Below are positions 55,592 to 63,408 of a stretch of 64,000 bases of DNA, piece after piece (within the stretch, counting starts at the first letter, position 1; each line of letters opens with the position of its first letter). Under the pieces are notes generated by a model that saw only the letters and a list, made by a program, of their open reading frames with translations, did not search any database and had not been told where the DNA came from. The DNA is from Clostridium sp. CS001 (GTDB lineage: Bacteria; Bacillota; Clostridia; Clostridiales; Clostridiaceae): contig NZ_JAIZZN010000017.1 of assembly GCF_020443565.1 (NCBI RefSeq), positions 1-64,000 of the forward strand, read 5' to 3'. The position numbers and the translations under genes were made by a program.

Positions 55592-56704
55592 TTATTTAAC
55601 TATTACTAATTCATATTCATCTGTACCAATGCCGATAGCCTTTGCATGGTCTAGTCCAACTTTCCAATCAGTATCTGGATGTATATGGGAGAATTTATCA
55701 TGTCCTTCATGGAAGTCTTTATGGTCAAGCTCACTTCCCAGTGAGGATGTTGCTTTGTTAACCATATCAACACAGGCCATATCTAAGGCTACTGGGTCAA
55801 AGGATGCCGCCATACCTATGTCTGGAACAATTGCAACATCATTTGTAGCCCAACAATCACAATTAGGGGAAACATTCATAATAAAACTAATATGGAAGGT
55901 AGGTTTATCTTTAATAACAGCATAGGTATACTCGGCAATTTTCTCATTAGCAATGTCAGCAGATTCATTCCACTGCACTGTGGCACTATCAAAGCGGCAA
56001 ACTGCAACACATTGGCCACAACCTACGCATTTATCATAATCTATAGTTGCTTTTTTATTTTCGTCAAAAGAAATAGCTTCATGTAGACAGTTTTTGATGC
56101 AAAGGCCACAGCTTACACAATTCTCTTTCTTCATAACAGGCTTAGAGGCAGAATGCATTTCAAGCTTTCCTCCAATAGAACCGCTGCCCATACCTAAATT
56201 CTTTAGTGTTCCACCAAATCCTGTCATTTCATGGCCTTTAAAGTGAGTCATAGAAACAACGATATCAGAATCAGCAATGGCTGAAGCTATTTTAGCAGTT
56301 TTGCAATGTTTTTGATCAATTAGAATTTCTCTATAATCTCCACCTTTTAAACCATCAGCTATAATTACATTACATCCAACTGAAATTGGATTAAAACCAT
56401 TTTCCATAGCTGCTTCAATATGGTCTACTGCATTAAATCTTCTTCCGGAGTATAAGGTGTTTGCATCAGTAAGGAAGGGCTTGCCACCTAATTCTTTTAT
56501 AAGTTTAACAATTACAGCAGCATAATTTGGCCTAATATATGCAAGGTTTCCTGGCTCTCCAAAGTGGATTTTTATAGCTACAAATTTATCTTTAAAATCA
56601 ATGTTTTTAATACCTGCATCTACTACAAGTTTTTGAAGCTTATCTAGTAAACTATATCCCGGGTTAGTTCTTAAATTTGTAAAATATACCTTAGATTTTT
56701 CCAT
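55592..56704 (-). CDS. DUF362 protein with two 4Fe-4S ferredoxin motifs
   Basis: A 370-residue protein. The N-terminal two-thirds is a DUF362 domain (FVAIKIHFGEPGN, SMTHFKGHEMTGFGGTLKNLGMG). A ferredoxin insert at about 195-245 has two clusters, CVSCGLCIKNC and CVGCGQCVAVC. It is probably a cytoplasmic iron-sulfur protein of electron transfer or an unrecognised reductase; the function is not established. An AGGGGAG site precedes the ATG on the minus strand. Confidence 0.88.
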   Translation of the reverse strand: MEKSKVYFTNLRTNPGYSLLDKLQKLVVDAGIKNIDFKDKFVAIKIHFGEPGNLAYIRPNYAAVIVKLIKELGGKPFLTDANTLYSGRRFNAVDHIEAAMENGFNPISVGCNVIIADGLKGGDYREILIDQKHCKTAKIASAIADSDIVVSMTHFKGHEMTGFGGTLKNLGMGSGSIGGKLEMHSASKPVMKKENCVSCGLCIKNCLHEAISFDENKKATIDYDKCVGCGQCVAVCRFDSATVQWNESADIANEKIAEYTYAVIKDKPTFHISFIMNVSPNCDCWATNDVAIVPDIGMAASFDPVALDMACVDMVNKATSSLGSELDHKDFHEGHDKFSHIHPDTDWKVGLDHAKAIGIGTDEYELVIVK

Positions 56705-56785
56705 GTGATTACTCCCCTTTTATTATATTTATACAACTAATTTAAGTTAGTACAAATATTATAACATATTCAAACAAGCTAACAC

Positions 56786-57151
56786 TTATCCAATGGTAAA
56801 TACTTTTAATAATCCAAATAATAATAAATATATTAAATGAAAACCATTAATCACTACATAAAATCCGGTAGCAACACTAAGCAGAATGTTGGACTGTTTT
56901 AATTGTTTTTCACTTGCCTTTTTCATTCTAATAAATAGATAAGATAATAAAACAGCTGGCAATACAACTTTTAATATGAAGCTAGTAAGTAAACTATTTA
57001 CTGCTTTTGACATTAGGAAATTGGCCTCTATAAAGAAGCCTGTAGATAAGAGAAAAAGGGTAAATATTATGTCCATCACATTTAGAATGTATAAGACTAA
57101 AATCTTATACTTTATATTCTCAAGGGTGTAGCTTTTTATAAAAGATATCAA
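56786..57151 (-). CDS. Small membrane protein, DUF5658-like
   Basis: A 121-residue protein with four hydrophobic helices, at about 16-36, 45-66, 68-74 extending the second pair, and 88-118. The segment NVMDIIFTLFLLSTGFFIEANFLMSKAV is similar to DUF5658-type proteins (pattern DxxFTxxxLxxGxxxEANPLM). The function is unknown. AGGTG precedes the ATG. It is transcribed on the minus strand upstream of the DUF362 gene. Confidence 0.7.
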   Translation of the reverse strand: MISFIKSYTLENIKYKILVLYILNVMDIIFTLFLLSTGFFIEANFLMSKAVNSLLTSFILKVVLPAVLLSYLFIRMKKASEKQLKQSNILLSVATGFYVVINGFHLIYLLLFGLLKVFTIG

Positions 57152-57300
57152 ATTAACACCTCCATAGAAGAGTTAGTATATTCTAGTGCATAGTTTTATT
57201 AGTGTTTACTATATTAGAGATTTTATGAAAATATAATGATAGAAATGCTAAAAAGAAGTAAGTAAAGAGATTTGTAGATAACTTGAGTAGAATATTTAAA

Positions 57301-57340
57301 ATAGCGAAATAATAGTTACAAATAACTATTATTTCGCTAT
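57301..57340. terminator. Perfect palindrome downstream of the twin P-loop ATPase gene
   Basis: Two perfect 18-base arms (57301-57318 and 57323-57340) around CAAA. It immediately follows the minus-strand gene ending at 57349. The longer T run is on the plus-strand side, and the minus-strand tail reads TTTAAATATT. Confidence 0.7.
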
Positions 57341-57348
57341 TTTTTTAT

Positions 57349-58449
57349 TTATCTATTATTTAAATAATCTTCTTCATATCCATCTATCTTCTTAATTACC
57401 TTTGCCAGTACATCGCTGACTTTGGAAAAGTCCATATTTGGGATAAAGAAAGTTTCAAGCTCATCATGTAGGGCTTTAGCTTCTTTTATAGTAGCTAACC
57501 CTTTATTTAGTAATGCATAAAATTCTGTTGCATCATAGTCCATTTCAGCTTTGTTTTTTTCAAGAGTATGTGGATTTAAACAATCATTCATGTCAATTAT
57601 AGTGCCTTGCAAATCTAAATTATTTATTTCATTAGAGGTCAATATAGCAACGTTTAAATCAGGAATTAATATATGCTCAATCTTTTCAGGAATAAGTGGG
57701 GTATGGAAGATCTCTACATAGTAACCCCTTTTTAAGGCTTCATTAGATAGAAATTCTAATACATTTGTCTTACCAGTACCTGGGCCACCTTTTAAAATAT
57801 AAACTTTCTTATAACCTTCGCTTAAGTTTTCGATATAGGTAATAATGCCATTTGGTGTAAAAGCTGTAGCGAATAAATGTCTATCAAAGCCTATATTGGA
57901 TGGTGATGTAGTAAACAAAGACTCTTTTAGGTTTTCTTTTAGTAAGTTCAATTTATTTATATTTAAGGCTTCGTTATTATAGTTATACCAATCGTCATAA
58001 ACTAATTTGGATGCTCCAAAGAATCTATAGGCTCTTTTGAAAGTTTTGCCCACTTTCTTATTTATATCAAGTATATTATGTCTGTACTTTTTAAAGCCTT
58101 CTTCATTCCAACAATCGCCCATGTTTATAATTTCATCAACTGCACCAGGATTTAATGGATCAACTACATGTGGTGCTGTTCCGTCAAGTATTGCTACATT
58201 TAGCTCTTTAATCACTACTCCATCCAATGAATTATTATCAGAAGAGCAGTGATGATACTCTATATCGTAGCCTTTTTCATTGTAGTATTTACCAACCTTC
58301 TTCATTAAAGAGGATTTCCCTGTTCCGGGGCCACCCTTTAAGCACATAATTCTTCTTGCGTTGTCTTGACTTAGGATATACCTGTAGAAGGAATAAAAAC
58401 CTCTTGAAGTATTGCCACCGGGAAAAAAGTTTTTAATTGTACCATTCAT
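57349..58449 (-). CDS. Tandem P-loop ATPase of unknown function
   Basis: A 366-residue protein with two similar halves, each with a Walker A motif: GGPGTGKSS at about 39-47 and GGPGTGKTN at about 225. Both are followed by matching patterns (KGYDIEYHHCSSDNNSLDGV and RGYYVEIFHTPLIPEKIEHI; LNVAILDGT and LNVAILTSN). It is a known clostridial/bacillar type without assigned role. The minus-strand start is the ATG at 58449, preceded by GGAGTG; an upstream in-frame ATG at 58464 overlaps that site. Confidence 0.82.
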   Translation of the reverse strand: MNGTIKNFFPGGNTSRGFYSFYRYILSQDNARRIMCLKGGPGTGKSSLMKKVGKYYNEKGYDIEYHHCSSDNNSLDGVVIKELNVAILDGTAPHVVDPLNPGAVDEIINMGDCWNEEGFKKYRHNILDINKKVGKTFKRAYRFFGASKLVYDDWYNYNNEALNINKLNLLKENLKESLFTTSPSNIGFDRHLFATAFTPNGIITYIENLSEGYKKVYILKGGPGTGKTNVLEFLSNEALKRGYYVEIFHTPLIPEKIEHILIPDLNVAILTSNEINNLDLQGTIIDMNDCLNPHTLEKNKAEMDYDATEFYALLNKGLATIKEAKALHDELETFFIPNMDFSKVSDVLAKVIKKIDGYEEDYLNNR

Positions 58450-58676
58450 AATATCACACTCCATATCATCATATCTTATATAATATTCAGATAAGGTGAA
58501 ATTGGTTATAGTTAATTTAAATTTAATTGGGTTTTATTATAAATACAAAAATGTGTAAGTATTATTGTAAGTATTCATGATAGATGGGTAGATATTTTAG
58601 TAAGAATATCTAGAATTAATACTTGTGCTTATAAACATACTGTGATAGACTAATAACTAATTTAAAAAATAAACTA

Positions 58677-58846
58677 CCTAGGGTAGAGGTGCTGTATCTA
58701 AAAGTACTTATTCGTAGCTGACAAGCATTGATGAATAAGAAAAGGAGCTATGGCCGAAGAAAATATATTTGGTGAAATTATTTTCTGGCTTTATACATAA
58801 TATGTGTAAGGTTGTCACTGATTTTTCAGTGGAGAGCTACAAGGTA
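58677..58846 (+). promoter_or_regulatory. Lysine riboswitch (L box)
   Basis: Conserved L-box blocks appear in order: AGAGGTGC at 58685, AGTA, AAAGGAGCTATGGCCGAAG at about 58740-58759, the CTTTATACATAATATGTGTAAGG arm, GTCACTG / CAGTGG, and GGAGAGCTAC at 58831-58840. A terminator follows, then lysC and lysA. Binding lysine would favour termination. Confidence 0.93.
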
Positions 58847-58878
58847 CACGAAGTTTGTATAAAATTATGTATTTTTAT

Positions 58879-58915
58879 GCAGCAAAGGTGTTCCTTTGCT
58901 GCATTTATTTTTTTT
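58879..58915 (+). terminator. Riboswitch-controlled terminator
   Basis: GCAGCAAAGG / CCTTTGCTGC, then TTTATTTTTTTT. It lies between the lysine riboswitch and lysC. Confidence 0.9.
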
Positions 58916-59013
58916 GGAATAACTGATTAATTTCTTTAAAAATAATTCTAAAAATATTAGTAGTTTATTTGAGAATATAAAAAATTATAAGTTGAAATGG
59001 GAGTGGTTTAGTT

Positions 59014-60213
59014 ATGGCAGTTGTTGTTCAAAAATATGGAGGATCATCTGTAGGTACTACAGAGAAAATCAAAGGGATTGCGCAAAGCATTGTGCATAGA
59101 AAAAACGAAAATACAGATTTGGTTGTAGTAGTATCTGCTATGGGAAAGACTACCGATGATTTAATAGCACTATCGAAAGGTATTACGGGAGAACCTTGTA
59201 AAAGGGAATTAGATGCGTTGTTATCCACAGGAGAAATAATTTCAAGTGCTCTCTTAGCCATGGCAATTAAAGATTTGGGATGCGATGCTATAAGTTATAC
59301 TGCGTATCAAATTGGACTTAAGACTAGTGGACAATATGGCAAAGCATTAATTGAAGACATGCAGGACAATAAAATTAAAAAGAGCTTAAAACAAGGCAAA
59401 GTTGTAATTGTTACTGGCTTCCAAGGAATAAATGGAGAAGGGGATATTACAACACTAGGTAGGGGTGGTTCTGATACCACTGCAGTAGCACTTGCAGTTA
59501 AGCTTAATGGTAGCTGCGAAATATATACGGATGTGGCTGGAATATATAGTGTAGATCCTAGGGATTATAAAGAAGCTAAAAAATTAGATGAAATAGAGTA
59601 TGAAGAGATGCTAGAATTAGCAAGTTTAGGGGCTCAAGTAATGCATTCAAGATCTATAGAGCTTGCTCAAAAATATGGCATACCTATCTATGTAGGACTT
59701 AGCAATAGTAATATTAGGGGAACTTTAATTAAGGAGATGGTAAGTATGAATATGGAAAGCAAACCAGTAACGGGAATAGCAACTAGTGATGATGATGTGG
59801 CAGTAACTCTGCAGCGGATACCTAAAGATGTGAACATATTGTCCACTATATTCGAAGCTATAGGAAGCAAAAGAATTAATATAGATATGATAAGTCAAAC
59901 ATCCCCTATAGATGCAATGGTAAATGTATCTTTTACAATTCCAAAAGAAAGTCTAAAGGAGAGCCTAGAAATTATATCGAATTCTATTATCAACAATAAG
60001 GTTATTGTTGATGAGGATATCACTAAGTTTTCAATGGTTGGTCTTGGAATGAAGACAACTTCAGGGGTAGCAGCTAGGATGTTTAGGGTTTTTAGCGAAA
60101 ATAATATAGAGATTAAGATGATTACAACTTCAGAAATAAGAATTACTTGTGCTATTAAAACAGAGGATAAATCAAAGGCAATACAGTTGGTTGCAAAGGA
60201 ATTTAATTTGTAA
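59014..60213 (+). CDS. lysC: Aspartate kinase
   Basis: The first step of the aspartate family pathway, phosphorylation of aspartate. The 399 residues include KYGGSSVGT at the N-terminus, ITGFQGINGEGDITTLGRGGSDTTA region motifs (about 130-155), ASLGAQVMHSRSIELA, and two ACT domains from about 255. The lysine riboswitch upstream and lysA downstream identify this as the lysine-regulated isozyme. The spacing to lysA is 27 bases. Confidence 0.96.
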   Translation: MAVVVQKYGGSSVGTTEKIKGIAQSIVHRKNENTDLVVVVSAMGKTTDDLIALSKGITGEPCKRELDALLSTGEIISSALLAMAIKDLGCDAISYTAYQIGLKTSGQYGKALIEDMQDNKIKKSLKQGKVVIVTGFQGINGEGDITTLGRGGSDTTAVALAVKLNGSCEIYTDVAGIYSVDPRDYKEAKKLDEIEYEEMLELASLGAQVMHSRSIELAQKYGIPIYVGLSNSNIRGTLIKEMVSMNMESKPVTGIATSDDDVAVTLQRIPKDVNILSTIFEAIGSKRINIDMISQTSPIDAMVNVSFTIPKESLKESLEIISNSIINNKVIVDEDITKFSMVGLGMKTTSGVAARMFRVFSENNIEIKMITTSEIRITCAIKTEDKSKAIQLVAKEFNL

Positions 60214-60240
60214 TTGAGAAAGGAACGAAGGAGGAATTAT

Positions 60241-61539
60241 ATGAAACTTTTTGGTAATATAAGTGATGAAAATAATAGATTAAATGTTGCAGGAGTTAGC
60301 GTTGAGCTTCTTGCTAAGGAATACGGTACACCTCTTTATGTTATGGATGAACAACTTATAAGAGATAATTGCAGAAGGTTTTATAAAGCTTTTGGGGCTG
60401 ATGAAGAGCAAAATAAGGTGGCCTATGCGGGAAAAGCTTTTTTAACTATTGCTATGTGCGAAATTATAAAAAGTGAAGGTTTATATTTAGATGTTGTTTC
60501 AGGAGGGGAGCTATTTACTGCTTCTAAGGCTGGGTTTCCAATGGGAAAGGTATATTTTCATGGCAATAATAAAAGCATAGATGAAATTGAAATGGCATTA
60601 GAACTTGGAGTAGGAACTTTTGTAGTAGATAATCTTCATGAACTTGAAATTATTAATGATAAAGCAAAGGGAGCAGGTATTTTTCAGAGGGTACTTCTTA
60701 GAATAACCCCAGGTATAGAGGCTCATACTCATGATTATATAAAAACAGGACAAATTGATTCAAAGTTTGGATTCACTATATTAAACAATGAATTAGAGCA
60801 AGTTATAAAAACTGCTTTAGGACTTTCAAACATAAAATTAGAAGGGCTACACTGTCATATAGGGTCTCAAATCTTTAAACTAGAGCCTTATAGGGATGCA
60901 GTGGGTATAATGATGTCTATAATGAAAGATATTAAAGAAAAGTTTGGCTATGACATGGAAGAATTAGATTTAGGTGGAGGCTTTGGAGTTTACTATAATA
61001 AAGGTGATAAGCCTAAGGAAATAGAGGAGTTTTGCACAGTAATAATTGAGGAAGCTAAACTTAAATGCAAGGAATATGGAATAAAATATCCTACACTTGT
61101 AATAGAGCCAGGTAGATCAATCGTTGCTAATGCAGGCATTACCCTATATACCGTGGGTGCTATAAAGGATATACCGCAAGTTAGAAAGTATGTAGCTGTG
61201 GACGGTGGAATGACAGATAATATAAGACCTGCTTTATACAAAGCACAATATCAATGTGTAATGGCAAATAAGATAGGTGGGCCTTGCACGGAAGTAGTTA
61301 CAATAGCAGGCAAGTGCTGTGAAAGCGGGGATATTTTATTAGAAGATGTAAAGTTGCCAAAGATTTATAGTGGAGATCTTATGGTTGTACTTTCCACCGG
61401 GGCTTACGGATATTCTATGAGTAATAATTACAATAAGATACCAAAGGCTCCTGTGGTTTTAGTAAGTGAAGGGGAGCATAGAATTATATGCAAAAGACAA
61501 ACTTATAAAGATATGATTAGTAACGAAGTTTGCTTATAA
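60241..61539 (+). CDS. lysA: Diaminopimelate decarboxylase
   Basis: The last step of lysine synthesis, a PLP enzyme. The 432-residue protein has the PLP Lys65 in YAGKAF, HCHIGSQI, ELDLGGGFGVYY, EPGRSIVANAG, and the active-site CCESGD. The ATG at 60241 follows GAAGGAGG by six bases; an upstream in-frame codon at 60214 abuts lysC. It is cotranscribed with lysC under the lysine riboswitch. Confidence 0.96.
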   Translation: MKLFGNISDENNRLNVAGVSVELLAKEYGTPLYVMDEQLIRDNCRRFYKAFGADEEQNKVAYAGKAFLTIAMCEIIKSEGLYLDVVSGGELFTASKAGFPMGKVYFHGNNKSIDEIEMALELGVGTFVVDNLHELEIINDKAKGAGIFQRVLLRITPGIEAHTHDYIKTGQIDSKFGFTILNNELEQVIKTALGLSNIKLEGLHCHIGSQIFKLEPYRDAVGIMMSIMKDIKEKFGYDMEELDLGGGFGVYYNKGDKPKEIEEFCTVIIEEAKLKCKEYGIKYPTLVIEPGRSIVANAGITLYTVGAIKDIPQVRKYVAVDGGMTDNIRPALYKAQYQCVMANKIGGPCTEVVTIAGKCCESGDILLEDVKLPKIYSGDLMVVLSTGAYGYSMSNNYNKIPKAPVVLVSEGEHRIICKRQTYKDMISNEVCL

Positions 61540-61546
61540 TACAGAA

Positions 61547-61791
61547 AGTATAAAATTTATCCTGCGTGCCTTGCAAACGAATTTAAAACTGGAAATTTGA
61601 TTAAGAAATTCTAATGCTTTGCTAATGTCAAATTCTCTACCGCTCACACTCGACGTCCTGTCTTGGGTTCGCTAGCCTGCCGTCCTGGCAGGCTCACGAG
61701 AATTTGACATTCGCAAACCAAGAATTTCTAAATCGAATTTCAATAGTTTCTGCATTTCGTATTGCAAGTCACTGCGGAGAAATTTCATACT
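61547..61791 (+). repeat. Long palindromic intergenic element, copy C
   Basis: 245 bp, with ends AGTATAAAATTTATCC / GGAGAAATTTCATACT, inner arms AATGTCAAATTCTC / GAGAATTTGACATT, and tip AGCCTGCC-GTCC-TGGCAGGCT. It lies directly downstream of lysA and has no visible separate terminator before it. Confidence 0.85.
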
Positions 61792-61882
61792 TATTCATGT
61801 TATGCAGCCCTCTGGGTGCGAAGAGGGGGACATAACAGCTATTGTATTTTATTGAATGTATATTTAACATATAAACCGTGTA

Positions 61883-61911
61883 TTGTATTTTAAGTAAGAA
61901 TGTGTTATATT
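61883..61911 (+). promoter_or_regulatory. Promoter of the rsgA-like leader transcript
   Basis: TTGTAT at 61883-61888, 17 bases, TATATT at 61906-61911 with an upstream TG. The predicted start lies near 61918. Confidence 0.65.
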
Positions 61912-61955
61912 ATAACAAAGTTTAATAGTAAGATGAGGCGAAAGGAGTGGATCTG

Positions 61956-61982
61956 TTGTTATGCAAAAGTTATATGAGGTGA
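61956..61982 (+). CDS. Putative leader peptide (uORF)
   Basis: AAAGGAG at 61941-61947 is followed, with 8-base spacing, by TTG-TTA-TGC-AAA-AGT-TAT-ATG-AGG-TGA, an eight-residue peptide. An alternative is the ATG at 61961 (MQKLYEVISK, ending at 61993) at 13-base spacing. The strong ribosome-binding site with no long ORF behind it argues for a regulatory uORF. Confidence 0.45.
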   Translation: MLCKSYMR

Positions 61983-62100
61983 TTTCTAAATAATTGCATA
62001 TAGGTTCAAAAGGTTTTTTAAGAGTACTTAGTGTACCTTTTATTTGTTAAGCCTTTTGAACAACTTTGATTTAACCTTTTAGCCTTAATATATAGGACTA

Positions 62101-62133
62101 AAATACACGGTACGGGTTAGCGTGTATTTTTCA
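62101..62133 (+). terminator. First leader terminator
   Basis: AAATACACG / CGTGTATTT followed by TTC. Confidence 0.7.
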
Positions 62134-62149
62134 TGTCCAAATATTAGGT

Positions 62150-62186
62150 ATACCACAGTAGGTTAATCTTGCTGTGGTATTTTTGT
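62150..62186 (+). terminator. Second leader terminator
   Basis: ATACCACAG / CTGTGGTAT followed by TTTTTG. Confidence 0.75.
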
Positions 62187-62316
62187 ATACTTTTTTATTT
62201 CATAAGTTAAGGGTAATGCTGATTTATTGAAAACTTCATAGTAACTTTATCTCAAACTCACTTAAACATAAAAATTTAGCAAGTAAATTGTAACTTGCGA
62301 AAGAGAAGGGGACATT

Positions 62317-63408
62317 ATGAGTTTAGAAAAGTTAGGATGGAACACATTTTTTCAAAGGAATTTTGAGCCATATTCGGGCAAAGGCTTTTGCGCCGCAAGA
62401 GTCATAACTCAGCACAAAGGCAATTATATTGTATGTTCTGAAAAAGGAGATTTTATTGGTAAGTTAAGTGGTAAGTTTCTGTACAATGCAGATGTAAAAA
62501 AAGATTATCCTTCAGTTGGTGACTGGGTAGCAATTAAAATGCTTAATGATACTGAGGCTGTTATATACGCTGTCTTACCAAGGAAGAGTTACTTTGCCCG
62601 CAAACTTGCTATATCAGGTGGAAGAAAAATGAAAAACGGTATACTTATTGGTGGGAATATAGAAGAGCAAATTATAGGTTCAAATATAGATACTGCATTT
62701 ATTGTAATGGGTCTAGATGATAATTTTAATATAGGTAGAATTGAAAGGTATATTACTTTAGTTCGTAGTAGTGGAGCAAACCCAGTAATATTACTAAATA
62801 AATGTGACCTTTGTGACAATATACCTGATTATATAGAAAAAATACATAACATTGCTAAGGGTATAGATGTTTATGCAATAAGTGTATTAAATAATATTAA
62901 CATGGATGTTTTTGAAAAATTTTTATGTTGCAATGAAACAATAGTATTTCTGGGATCATCTGGAGTAGGTAAGTCTACAGTTATAAATTATATTTTTGAT
63001 GATGAAATGCAAAAAACTAATACTATAAGTAGTTCTAATGGAAAAGGTAGGCACACTACAACGGGATCTCAACTTTTACAGCATAGCTCAGGCTGCACAA
63101 TTATAGATACTCCAGGTATTAGGGAATTGCAGCTATGGGCTGATGAAGATATACTTTCTGAAGCATTTGAAGATATTTATTCTTTAACATGCCAATGTAA
63201 ATTCAGGGATTGTACCCATGAAAAAGAAGCTTACTGTGCAATTAAAGCAGCTATTGAAGATGGCAAATTAACAATTGAAAGATTCAATAGTTATAAAAGT
63301 CAATTGAAAGAATTGAAAACTCTAAAAAATACTAGGAAATCCTATGAAAACAGTAGAGCAAATAAAATAAACAAACAAAATAAGAAAAGAGGTTATGTTG
63401 AATGCTAA
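62317..63408 (+). CDS. rsgA: RsgA-like circularly permuted GTPase
   Basis: A 363-residue protein with the permuted G-motif order of RsgA: an N-terminal OB-like domain (about 1-90), G4 NKCD at 161-164, G1 GSSGVGKS at 213-220, the GKGRHTTT switch region, DTPGIREL, and the zinc-knuckle Cys/His set (CQCKFRDCTHEKEAYC) near 292-308. RsgA matures the 30S subunit. RsgA usually sits in the prpC-prkC cluster, so this is possibly a second copy. It overlaps the next gene by seven bases and follows an attenuator-like leader. Confidence 0.9.
   Translation: MSLEKLGWNTFFQRNFEPYSGKGFCAARVITQHKGNYIVCSEKGDFIGKLSGKFLYNADVKKDYPSVGDWVAIKMLNDTEAVIYAVLPRKSYFARKLAISGGRKMKNGILIGGNIEEQIIGSNIDTAFIVMGLDDNFNIGRIERYITLVRSSGANPVILLNKCDLCDNIPDYIEKIHNIAKGIDVYAISVLNNINMDVFEKFLCCNETIVFLGSSGVGKSTVINYIFDDEMQKTNTISSSNGKGRHTTTGSQLLQHSSGCTIIDTPGIRELQLWADEDILSEAFEDIYSLTCQCKFRDCTHEKEAYCAIKAAIEDGKLTIERFNSYKSQLKELKTLKNTRKSYENSRANKINKQNKKRGYVEC

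Larger units (their letters stand above)
61994..62190 (+). promoter_or_regulatory. Attenuator-like leader with mutually exclusive hairpins
   Basis: Hairpin 1: GTTCAAAAGG (62004-62013) pairs with CCTTTTGAAC (62052-62061). AACCTTTT at 62073-62080 could instead pair with AAAAGGTT at 62008-62015. TTTTAGCC / GGACTAAAA and the AAATACACG / CGTGTATTT terminator (62101-62129) follow, then a second terminator at 62150-62186. Switching between pairings could control readthrough to the rsgA-like gene. Confidence 0.6.
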
